64,000 nt of DNA. Origin: Filosporella fistucella (Eukaryota; Ascomycota; Leotiomycetes; Helotiales). The position numbers and the translations under genes are program-made. Below, one piece after another: positions 34,040 through 44,030 of this stretch (the stretch's first letter is position 1; each line of letters begins with the position of its first letter). Below the pieces are notes generated by a model. That model was not told where the DNA came from. It ran no database searches and was given only the letters and a program-made list of their open reading frames with translations. The stretch is from NCBI GenBank assembly GCA_030077755.1, contig JAQJZZ010000008.1:3410001-3474000 (forward strand), written 5' to 3'.

Positions 34040-35071
34040 ATGGCTTATAACAATTATCAACAAGTCCCTTTCTGGGACTTTGTCAGAGCTTTCGATCAGA
34101 CTGGATCGGGAGCAGGTGTTGATCATGCTGCTGAGGCACATAACCATCCTTTCTTTGGGCCGCCTGGACCACCACCACCTCCTCCCCCTCACGCTGGAGG
34201 AAGTCATCCTCCTCCACCACCTCCACCAGGTGCTTTCCCTTGGGGCGGAGCAGGATTCGGCGGACCACCCTTTTGGGGACATGGAAGACGAGGTGGATTC
34301 GGAGGACATGGTGGAAGAGGAGGCCGCAGAGGACGTCATTGTCATCGGGAACGCGAATCTGGTGAGGAGAGATCAAGATCGAGAACTGCTTCCCCAAGTG
34401 GCCCCGAAGGAGAAGGTAGGGAGGATAATGAACATGGCCATGAAGGGCCAAGGGGTCCTCGCAGACATGGTAGAGGAGGAAGACATGGACATAGAGGCGG
34501 ATGGGGTGGTCCTCACGGTCACGGACAACGAGGTCCTCCACCATTCGGTGGTCCAGGTGGTTTTGACTTGAGTGGGCTCTTCAACGCCCTCAACAATTCT
34601 CCCATTAGCCAACACCCATGGGCTCAATTCCTCCGCCAATACGCCGAACAAGCAGGTCTAGGTGGAGATGGGCAACGCTCAGGCGAGACTCTTGTCCCAG
34701 AAGACACAGAAGACACATTCGTTCCTCCCATCGATGTCTTTAGCACCGAGACAGCATATATCCTCCACATCGCTCTTCCAGGCGCCAAGAAAGAAGATGT
34801 AGGTGTCAATTGGGATTCTGATAAGGGCGAGTTGAATGTTGCGGGAGTGGTATACAGACAGGGAGATGAAGCCTTTTTGAAGACGCTGAGTCAGAGTGAG
34901 AGGAAAGTGGGTGTATTTGAGCGCAGCGTTAAGTTGCCTCCTGGAGCGGAAGAGAAGGAGGAGGTTGATGGGGAGGGTATCACAGCGAAGCTTGAGGATG
35001 GAGTTTTGGTTGTTACGGTGCCAAAGGTTGAGAGGGAATGGACTGAGGTCAAGAGGGTGGACATTGAGTAA
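34040..35071 (+). CDS. Small heat-shock protein (HSP20/alpha-crystallin) with long disordered N-terminus
   Basis: This is an intronless frame of 343 residues from the ATG at 34040. The first about 25 residues (MAYNNYQQVPFWDFVRAFDQ) contain the WDF-type aromatic motif of fungal sHSPs. About 165 residues of extreme low complexity follow: proline runs, then Gly/Arg/His-rich repeats (GRRGGFGGHGGRGGRRGR). The alpha-crystallin domain is at about residues 222-343, from VPPIDVFSTETAYILHIALP through GELNVAGVVYRQ to KLEDGVLVVTVPK. It contains a long acidic insert (ERSVKLPPGAEEKEEVDGEG). Family members are ATP-independent holdases. The Gly/Arg/His region is far longer than usual for the family and could support phase separation or RNA contact; that is inference. 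Typical fungal HSP20s are about 180-220 residues. Confidence 0.93.
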   Translation: MAYNNYQQVPFWDFVRAFDQTGSGAGVDHAAEAHNHPFFGPPGPPPPPPPHAGGSHPPPPPPPGAFPWGGAGFGGPPFWGHGRRGGFGGHGGRGGRRGRHCHRERESGEERSRSRTASPSGPEGEGREDNEHGHEGPRGPRRHGRGGRHGHRGGWGGPHGHGQRGPPPFGGPGGFDLSGLFNALNNSPISQHPWAQFLRQYAEQAGLGGDGQRSGETLVPEDTEDTFVPPIDVFSTETAYILHIALPGAKKEDVGVNWDSDKGELNVAGVVYRQGDEAFLKTLSQSERKVGVFERSVKLPPGAEEKEEVDGEGITAKLEDGVLVVTVPKVEREWTEVKRVDIE

Positions 35072-35800
35072 TTGATGTCATCAAATGGATCACAGTTCAG
35101 CTTTTGTTTTGGAGTTGGGGTATTGGCGGGATCGAATATGGAATTGGTTTCCTTAGTTAATATGGTTTCATTACATTTGGTATAAAATGGCCTCTCATGG
35201 TCGAAGAAAATCAATAAAAAAAATGCCATCTGGCAATTAAAATACGCAACAGTCTTAACATGCAAGTGAAATCGCCTACGTTCTCGAAACTGAAATTAAC
35301 CGTTAGAATCCTGCTTGTGATCTGTCCTGCCAGAGTGCCTTTCCTTTTCGCCACCCCAAATTGTCCCCCTTTTGCCTCGGTTCCCTCTATCTGTGGCGCA
35401 CGCTCGCCACAGTGGCTGACTCACTCCAGCTCGCTACCTCCATCATTTTGTTGCCCTCACAACCAAGCTAGCTGCCTCCACCTTATTTTTCATCAACGAG
35501 CCACCATTACCATATTTTTTGGCTTTTGCCGTCTGCAAACTACACTCCTTCACCTCCTGCCAGCAGTTTTGCTCTCAAATTGCGCGGTTTCAATACAAAC
35601 TTCTCGATTTGGAGAAAGCCGGCGGTCGCGTGTTGTTTATCATCTGAGTCTACGTCATTGTTGAATGGTGTTTGGAATGATAAAGGGAGGAAACATTGCT
35701 TCGAATTCACCGCAAGCTTTGAAAGCATAGGACTTGATTCCAGGATTTGAAGACATCCGCAGATCTCTTCCTACAACCTCCTCCTATCGCGATCGCAAAG
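35072..35800. other. Intergenic region
   Basis: This is the terminator side of the HSP20 gene and the promoter and leader of the Src1-like gene. Pyrimidine-rich frames at 35260-35750 are low-complexity and not called. Confidence 0.55.
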
Positions 35801-38039
35801 ATGTCAGACACCGATTCTCTCGATTACCTCCAAGACGGCTTCGACCCCTCCTCCCTCACCGTCCCACGTCTCCGATCCATCCTCGTCTCGCACGATGTTG
35901 ATTACCCATCCGGCGCAAAGAAGCCACAGCTTATACAGATCTTCACTGATAATGTACTGCCTCAAAGTCGCAAGATCTTGAACGCCAGAGCGCGCGCGAG
36001 GAGGACGAGTAAAGGGATTACGGACGCTGATTCTCAGGATAGCACCGTTGGCGCAGATGAGGATCTTATGCCACCACCTCCAACGCCTAGAGCTAGGACA
36101 AGTAGGAGAACGACCAGGATGAAAAGTGAGGAGAGTGAGAGTGATTTACCTGTTATGCGAAGCCCGGTCAAGAGAACACCAAGGGCGAGTAGCAAGCATG
36201 CCAGAGCTTCAGATACGGAAACCGGCACAGATATCGATGTTAGGAAATCCGTCCGCAAATCGAGAAAGAGTGAAGCTCCACCACCTCTTCCCGCGCCAGT
36301 ATCACCTCCCCGATTGAACTTTGATGAGATCGATGAGCCGAAGGTCAAGACCTCCTCTAGACGAGAGAGTGCTTTCACATATGATAATCCATTTCAAAGT
36401 GGTAGCTCGCCGCCTCCTGGATTGGCAAGTGGGGAGAAGAAGAGGAAGAGTATAGGAGCTAGTGCTGTGAAGGAAAGGAGTTCAAGGAAGAGCAGCGTGA
36501 CTACTAGGAGGAGAACAGAAACACCTAATCCGGATGATGATATTCATCCTCCTACTTCCGCAACCTTTGAGATTCCGGTCAGTGCTTTGAATGTCATGAA
36601 AGATGTGGATGAGAACGGAGTTGAGGCTAGTGAGGAGTTTACACCTGAAGAACAGCTGGAGTTGGTACGAGATCGTGCTGTCAATGGACTGAGTGCTGTT
36701 GGGCCGCTGAGACCGAAGAAGAAGAAAGCTGGATTCAGTAAAAAGGGCCCTGTCTGGGTTGTCATATTGACTCTGTTGGGCGGATATGCTACCTGGTACA
36801 GACAAGAAAAAGTCGCAGTTGGATACTGTGGAGTTGGCAGAGATCCCACAGCAGTCATTCCTGTTGGAGTTGAAGTTCCAGATTGGCTGAGAATTATGGC
36901 TGAGCCAGAATGCGAGCCATGTCCACAACACGCTTACTGCTCTGAGAATTTGGAGACGCACTGCGAGGCAGATTTTGTTCTGAAGCCACATCCACTCTCT
37001 TTTGCTGGCTTAGTTCCTCTACCACCTACTTGTGAGCCAGACGGAGAGAAGGTTCGTAGAGTCAAGGCAGTGGCTGATCGAGCAGTTGAGGAGTTGAGAG
37101 AGAGAAGAGCAAAGTTTGAATGTGGAGAGCTGACTGACGAGGCTGGATTACCGGAGCCCACAGTTGAGATTGATTCAGAAGAGTTGAAGAAGGAAGTCAG
37201 CAAGAAAAGGCGAAAGGGAATGAGTGAGGCCGAGTTTGAGGAACTCTGGGGGGGTGCTATTGGAGAAATCCAGGGCAGAGATGAAGTGGTTAGTGTGGCT
37301 GATGGGTAAGTTTCCTCTACTCCATTCCTGTAGCGATATTATTCCCTCAAGCTTGTATTTTGGCGCATTTTTCGATCCCCCATTTCAATTTTATTGCATA
37401 CACATCTGACAAAACACCACTAACCAGGTTCCTCATTCCATCAGACACCGCACTCTCCTCACATCCAACTCCCTCGCCCGCGTCCCAATCGTCTGCGCCC
37501 TCAAACGCTCCTTCAGACTCGCACTGGCTCGACATCGCCTCCAGATTAGCGCTGTAGCGGCCCTAATTTTTGTTTACTTTTATATTCGCCATATCCTCTC
37601 TTCTCGTGCAGCAGCAAATGCCCAAGTCCCTAATCTCGTCTCTCTAACCCTCGAACGCTTAGCCACTCAAGCAGCCCTTCACGCACAAGATAGAGAAGCT
37701 GTTCCCGAGAGCTACATCAGTATCGGGCAGCTTCGCGACGATGTCTTGAGAGATGAACATAGTCTCAAGAAACGGGCCGCCCTCTGGGAAAGAGTCAAAC
37801 GTGTCGTTGAGATGAACGCTAATATTCGCTCTTCGCAACGAGAAGACCGCAATGGAGAGATCTCACGTGTTTGGGAATGGATTGGTGCCATTGATGGAGG
37901 GGAAAGAAGGAGTCGTAAGAGTGCTAGTGGGAGAGTTAGTTGGGGTGCTTATGATGAATTTAGTTCGCCTGTCAGTGGTCATGATGAGGGCCCTGAGGTG
38001 GTGCAGGCTAAGTGGGCGGAGGGGAGACCTATTTATTGA
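35801..38039 (+). CDS. src1: Inner nuclear membrane protein, Src1/Heh1 (Man1-Src1p) family
   Basis: Two exons, 35801-37305 and 37445-38039, give 699 residues. An N-terminal helix-extension-helix/LEM-like motif (residues about 17-51, TVPRLRSILVSHDVDYPSG) is followed by a basic Ser-rich nucleoplasmic region with RRTTRMK and KSVRKSRKSE patches that could act as nuclear import signals. A first transmembrane helix lies near 316-333 (GPVWVVILTLLGGYATWY). The lumenal Man1-Src1p-C-terminal domain has conserved cysteines (YCGVG; CEPCPQHAYCSENLETHC). A second helix lies near 535-553 (ISAVAALIFVYFYIRHIL), and the C-terminal winged-helix-like part follows (VWEWIGAIDGG). The 139-nt intron has two nearby AG acceptors. 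Only the second (ending 37444) keeps the frame into HRTLLTSNSLARVP; the first leads to an early stop. The family anchors chromatin, rDNA and ESCRT surveillance at the nuclear envelope. Confidence 0.93.
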
Positions 38040-39008
38040 TTTGCTTTTGCCTCTTACCTTCTCCTCATTCTCGCTCTATCATCTTCATGAGCTGAGGATA
38101 ATTCTTTCTTTTGTCTTAGTTTATGTTAATGTGTATGATTACTCTTTCTCTCTTTGGGATATCGTAGGGTGGTTGGCGGGACTGTTGTCCTTTGGGCAGC
38201 TGTGTGAAAGAGTATCTTGGAACAGGGATTTGTTACGGCCTTGATGGATGCGTTGGAGTGATACCTAAGGTAGTGCTAGTAGATAGGTAGTAAATCATAA
38301 TCTTTTAAATGACCCTGCTGTTCACTGCGCAATTAGTTTTTATTTCCACCTTTCAGGATTCCTGAATGTAAATTTTGATATCCAGAATTCCTATAACCAA
38401 TCCAATTTATCAATCAACACCCTAATCCGGGAGTTCCCGAATTGCATGCTGACATGAGACGGTGAAGCTTCTATGTACCTACTCATCCATGTAAAGGAAC
38501 CATAAAAATGTAGGCGTAGCTGAATGATGAAGCGACAATGCTGACAGCATACTTTTCCAAGAGCTGAGTTGTATTTTCTCGAGAATGTATATTGCTGACA
38601 TGAGATTTTCAACACTGCCTGTCCGCCTTTTCTCGCTTGTGGGAATTGTGGCTGGAGCTGAGGTTGCCCCACTTACCCACTGTGAGTTTGGGATAAGAGT
38701 ATGAGAATATGAGAGGAAACAGTGAGGAGAGGGGGAGGAGAGTGAGGGTATATAAGGTGCTTGGCGATGGTATATATTCTTGGCGCTGATATGACTGCGT
38801 CTATAGTTTGAAAGGGCTCGGTATGTCCGTTTTTGAGGAATAGGTGGGGAGTTTGGAGGAGGGGATTTTGATATAAAGGCTTTACGGTCTACTTTCGTAT
38901 TTGAATCTGCAGTTTTCCAAATCTGTCTCTCTCACATACATTTATTTTGAAGGTTGTCTTATATATTTTCATTTTCATTCCAATCTCATCTCAATTTCCA
39001 TCCTCAAC
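38040..39008. other. Intergenic region (1.0 kb)
   Basis: This is the 3' flank of the Src1-like gene and the promoter of the CAP-domain gene. Two TATA-like sites (TATATAA near 38749 and TATATA near 38769) sit 240-260 bases upstream of the next ATG. No gene is seen. Confidence 0.55.
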
Positions 39009-40066
39009 ATGGCCGACGAAGCTGTCCAAGTTCACAATAATGGTAAAATCACACAATTTTAAAAATATACTGTATAATAAACTAATAAAACCAGCCCGCC
39101 ACGAAGCCCCCGGCTCTCGTCCCTCTCTAACCTGGTCCAACGACCTCGCTCTCCGAGCTCAAGCCTGGGCCGAGCACCTGGCCTCCATCGACGAACTCAA
39201 ACATAACGACGGCTCCACCAACGACCACGCCGGCGACGGCGAGAACCTGGTCGTCTGTCCACCAGGCTTCACTTCTTTTGCGGAAGCTACCCAGCTCTGG
39301 ATAGATGAGAAGAGCGAGTATCACGGGGAGAAAATAGGGGAAGGAGATTTCATGACTTGGGGCCATTATACACAGGTTATTTGGCCCGAGACTAGGGAGG
39401 TGGGCATGGGGATGGCGGTTGCGGGGAGTGGGAGGGTGTTTATTGTGGGCAGGTATGCTCCGGCGGGGAATATGATGGGGGAGAGTGCTTGGAGGGATGT
39501 AGAGGGTGGTGGTGAAGGGGGAGGAGAGGGTGAGCAGGGAAATGGAGGTATGTCTTTGAGGGATATTACTTGCATGGAAATGGTAAAGAAAGTCTACTAA
39601 CGCTCAAACCAACAGGACTCGATGGCTTGATGCTTCTCAATGGCTATGAGAATGGGGAACTACGCACCATTATTGGTTGGTACAATACTCTCGAGGCAGA
39701 CCTGACGAGATTACCTGATGCCATGATCCAAAACCTTGAGGTAGATGGAAGTATTCCTCAATGGGAAGGGCAGGAACTTAGTGGTGAGTCTATATTGCTC
39801 AATATAAGAGATTATAACTCTCAAGATCTTATCCCTCTGCCTCGCTCGAAAACCATGCCCCTCATACACTAACATCAATAGCTACCTTCCCTGACGGTAA
39901 CACTTTAACCTGGAATATCAACTCAGATGCCCAATCTCAGGCTGATGGCACAGAAGTCGGTACAGCGCGTAATAATTTCAGATCTTTTGTCGTGTTTAAG
40001 GATAGCAAGAGATTTGCGTTTGAGTTTGAGGGGGTGGGGTATGAGTCTATTTATTGGCTTCAGTGA
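39009..40066 (+). CDS. CAP (SCP/PR-1-like) domain protein with extra C-terminal module, no signal peptide
   Basis: Exons 39009-39042, 39095-39547, 39616-39783 and 39882-40066 give 279 residues; all three introns are in phase 1. The first exon encodes only 11 residues (MADEAVQVHNN). The CAP domain (about 4-150) shows NNARHEAPGSR, LTWSNDLALRAQAWAEHLA, the His of ELKHND, the Glu of GENL, and GHYTQVIWPETREVGMGMA with the second His. A Gly/Glu-rich linker follows. The C-terminal about 115 residues (LMLLNGYENGELRTIIGWYN ... FVVFKDSKRFAFEFEGVGYE) are probably beta-rich and I recognise no family. CAP proteins are usually secreted, but no signal peptide precedes this domain and no upstream in-frame ATG adds one. 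This points to a cytosolic or unconventionally exported CAP protein. Confidence 0.85.
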
Positions 40067-41485
40067 GGGGTTTGACGAGTAGAATGGGGTAGTATCATGG
40101 AGTAGACTTAGATGGGATGATTTATAGAATTTAAGTCTTCTTAGATATTGTTGTAGAAATTTTGAACCTTTGCTCTGCTACTATTTTCCAAGCATTTTCG
40201 AAATTTATGGTACTATGTCTGTGGCATGTGTAGCATTACGTTCAATTTCTTGTACATAAGATACATGATCATCGAAACAATGAGATCTTTCTAACGTCTG
40301 GTCGGCTACATGGTATGTTTGGTGGAATAGTTAAGAAGAGACTACCTCTTAACGCTCACAAAAGACTTCATTAGAAAGTCAGATTAAACCAGAATCTCAA
40401 AATATATCACACGGCAGCATTATATTTTTCTACAAAAGATACTTTATAATCTCGTCATGGATATGCTGAGATCATTTTCATTGTATAATAGACAAAATGA
40501 CTACTTCACACCTTTCAATAAACGAAACTTTTGAAATACCATCATGTGACTACAAAGGAGACTGGGAAAAGCTTCATCCTTCGAATCGGCAAGATTTCGT
40601 TTCTCTCTTCAACCTGATACAAAAGACTTGCTCAAATTGATGATTTTTGAATGCTTACACAAAGCGATGATTGTATCTCTGGTCTACTTGAATTGGGAGA
40701 AACGGCAGATCACGTGTGGTGACGCCTGACTTCGTTCCGTTTCAGTCTCTACACGACAACTATATATTTATAGAGTGTCAGTCTATGTGCTTTTAGACAA
40801 TATCATTTTCTAATTCCTTACCTGTGACCCTAGATTTCATTCCTCCACGTACAGTAAGCCATGGCATACGGCGTCGAAGCCAGTTGAGCTTCTGGGCGCC
40901 TCGAGTCACTTTACATGGCGTATATCGCAAACAAATATACCACATTCCTGACTCTTTTCTTCATGCTTAATTTCCTTATATTCTTCACTTGCAAGAAGAA
41001 TCCCGCTACCTGTGCAAGAAAACATCATTGCCTCCCTAGACATATCTTACTACCATCGCATACTGCGAAGCTAATCATTTGAACCATTTATCAACACTCC
41101 AAGGACGGTATCTAATGATAACCATCTAGCCGAAAATTCACAGTCAAGGAACTCCCCATTGATCGAAATACTCCGAAATTTATACTCTGTGAAAGATCAA
41201 CATTGGACGTTGAGTTATAAATTCTCTCCCACAGATTTCACTTTACACTCGACAACCTTTATTCTGTAATCTGATTGACTTTTGTTCCTTAAGCTTTCGG
41301 TTTCGAAAGATGCAAACAGCTAACCCCTTCGTCTTTCTCGAATCCCGTTGACATCCACTTGAATGACTCACCTAACCTCTATACCAACCCAATAATTTCA
41401 CCCTCCACGAAATCCAGAAATCCACTCCAAAGCCACAGACTATTCAATCTCGCATCTTCTATCCTAAACATCCACATTCAAATAA
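40067..41485. other. Convergent intergenic region (1.4 kb)
   Basis: This stretch is AT-rich, with no open frame of any length on either strand and no repeat of note. Confidence 0.65.
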
Positions 41486-42672
41486 TCACTTCCACCCAGC
41501 GCGTGTAACTCCCTGGCTATCCACCATCAAATACCCTTCACGGAAAAACGGATCTTTGACACCTTCCTTGGGTAATTCCCGATCAGGCACCCATTTTCTC
41601 ATCACGGTGTCAACGTATGCTCGTGGCATGCCTTCTCGAACGGCGTCGATAATGCCGCGGTTCATACGAGCTACGTATCTACACTGGAATTAGAGTCGTG
41701 GGCTTTGAGGCGAGAGCGGGGTAGAGAAGGTTCGAAGAGAGGTGATTAAGAGTGAAAGTGTAAGGTGAGAATAAGAGGAAATGGGGAGCCAGGCAAGATA
41801 ATAAACGATGAAGACAATGAAACAACATACTCTTCCTTACAAACCCCATCCTCAACCCTCCGATAATCAACATAAACCAACGCATCTACCTTCTTTCCCT
41901 CTTCTCTCTCCACCCATTTCATCCTCACAACCTCAACATCCAACCAAACCTTTTCATACGAATCCGGAACACCTTCCGCTAGATCTAAAGCCTCTTCATC
42001 TGCATCAGAGAGATAGTACAACATGCCGTAGACGACAGTATTCCAGTCTGGCGTTTCGGAGGAGGAAGATGTGGATGATGAAGAAGGTGAGGATGGGCAA
42101 CGGACAACGTTTGCATAACCTCGTGGACCGCTGGAGGGGGGTTAGTATTTTGTATCATTTGCGTTATGGGACGAGAAGGACGAAATGATGAAAAAAAGAT
42201 GAAATGCTCATCTCAACAATTTCCATCTCTATTCTTCCCTTGTGCTTCATCCATGCTCATTGCACCTAGCACAGAAGATGCAACTGCACTTCTAACTCCA
42301 GGATGCAGATAAATTAATCAGAACACCCGTAGAAGCTGCCAAATCTATGGACTTTTATAACAAACCACAAAACAAAAAACAAAACATCCAACCCCCCTAC
42401 CTAAGCCAAAAACGAGCCCAAAACCAAACAAAAAAGGAATAGCAAACTCACATAATCCACCTCCACCCCCTCAAAACACCCAACCCAACATACCTCGATT
42501 CCGGACACCTAGCTTTCATCTGCTCAAGCGATAAATTGGAGCCATAGGCAAAATAAAGCGTTCTTCTTTTCTCCTTCACCGCCTCTTTCTGACCGCCACT
42601 TCCATCCCCATCCCTTTTTACCTCTTGGCTTTCTCCATCATGGGCGCTGATTGGGTTGGAGCGAAGTGTCAT
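41486..42672 (-). CDS. Gamma-glutamylcyclotransferase-like protein
   Basis: Exons 42672-42452, 42130-41831 and 41678-41486 give 237 residues. The signature loop YFAYGSNLSLEQMKARCP is near residues 40-57, then RGWRWI joins across the first intron to IGPRGYANVVRCPS. The middle holds VVYGMLYYLSDADEEALDLA with the acidic residues of the GGCT fold. The last exon, joined as KEEYVARMNRGIIDAVREG, carries the MNRGI and GMPRAYVDTVMRKWVP segments usual at the family's C-terminus. The first intron (321 nt) and second (152 nt) are much longer than others in this window. The second needs the acceptor TGTAG at 41683-41679, because the CAG five bases earlier puts the frame into a stop. These enzymes release 5-oxoproline from gamma-glutamyl compounds. 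The exact substrate is not determinable here. Confidence 0.88.
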
Positions 42673-44030
42673 TTTTGAAGAGTTGGTGGGGTGTTGAGAT
42701 GAGCTAGGTGTTGGACCAAGTGTACGTGTTTCTTTATCTCAGTCTGGATGAGGATATAAGTGTATGAAGCGTGGATGATGCTGAATAGAATAGCTCTAGA
42801 TGGAAAACCTGTGTATGGATAGTGATGGTAATAGTAATGCTCTCAGCAAGACAGGCAACCGCTGACTGATATCTGGTAGCCGGTTACTATAGTCGATTAG
42901 CTCAATTCAACTCATCTCAACTCAACTCATCTCAACTCAACTCATCTCAACTCAACTCAAAACTTAAATTGAGTAACAAGTACAGAGATTTAGACGGTTA
43001 AAAACAGTAACATCACTGAAAGAGTAAAAATGCCAAGAGTGGGGATATCAAAAAACCCATCTTCCCTACCTAAAGTAACTCTAACTCCTCACCTAAACAC
43101 CGAAGAAAGTCAACAAATCACTCCTAGAAACATAAAATATCAATCCCTCTCTCTGTCTCCCTCTAATCACCAAAAACACACACACAAATACCCCCTCAAA
43201 ATAGGATGTTCCCTCTCTTAAGTACACCCTCTCCCTTCACAACCCCCACAATATGCAAGGAACCAGGCACGCGCCTTCGCCTTCGCCTCCTCCTCAAATA
43301 CCAAGTGCATACAGAAAGCGTAACTCACCTTCTGATACGCTTTGCGCAAGACAAGGACATCACACGATCTCAAAGAATTTTTTGAGACAGTCAGGAAGAG
43401 GGACGTTGTGTTAGGGGAAGCTGTAGGACAATGTGTCATGTATTCCTGCGGAAGGCAGTTTTGACGTAAGACAGAGTTGGGGGATGTGGGGGACACGTGA
43501 TGGGTGTATGTGGTTACCCGTAGCCTGGTAGAGGGATGATTCAGGTGTCGTGGGAGGGACTCACCCGAGAGAGCGGGCTTGTTATAAGATAGTGGATAGT
43601 AGGAGGTTATTGATGGAGTAAGAGCAGGATATGGAGATAATAAGTATAGACTAGTAAAGTAAGGGTATAAATTTCATTCATCTCTATCTACTCTACACCT
43701 CCCTCCTTCCCTCTTCTCCTCATAGGTTTTTCAACATTATGCACACAATCATCTGATCCATATATTACCAACCAGTGATAACACAAACACCGATCCATGC
43801 AATATTCTATGCTCGCTGCCGTAGCATCTTCCCCGTCCAAGGGAATCCATTTGTGTCGTAAAAAGCGTGAGAGATGGAAAAAGTGTATACATGAAAAAGT
43901 TTGTGTCCATAATGAAAAGATTTGGTTGAGATTCCCCAATGCTATGCTACCCAGCGCTTGCAATGCAATTCAAAGAAAATGGGAATCAGTCTGTTCTGTT
44001 TATATAATTGACGTTCAAGATGAAGTCATC
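42673..44030. other. Intergenic region (1.4 kb)
   Basis: This holds the promoter of the GGCT-like gene and the 3' flank of the Ste11 gene. It contains a 15-bp tandem repeat at 42901-42960 and otherwise only short, low-complexity frames. Confidence 0.55.
42901..42960 (+). repeat. Tandem repeat, period 15 (CTCATCTCAACTCAA)
   Basis: Nearly four copies of a CTCATCTCAACTCAA unit, itself built of CTCAA pentamers, lie about 230-290 bases upstream of the GGCT-like start codon. Confidence 0.88.

Noticed and set aside
42901..42960. Possible CRISPR-like repeat array
   Set aside because: The units are contiguous with no spacers, and the genome is eukaryotic. This is a plain tandem repeat.
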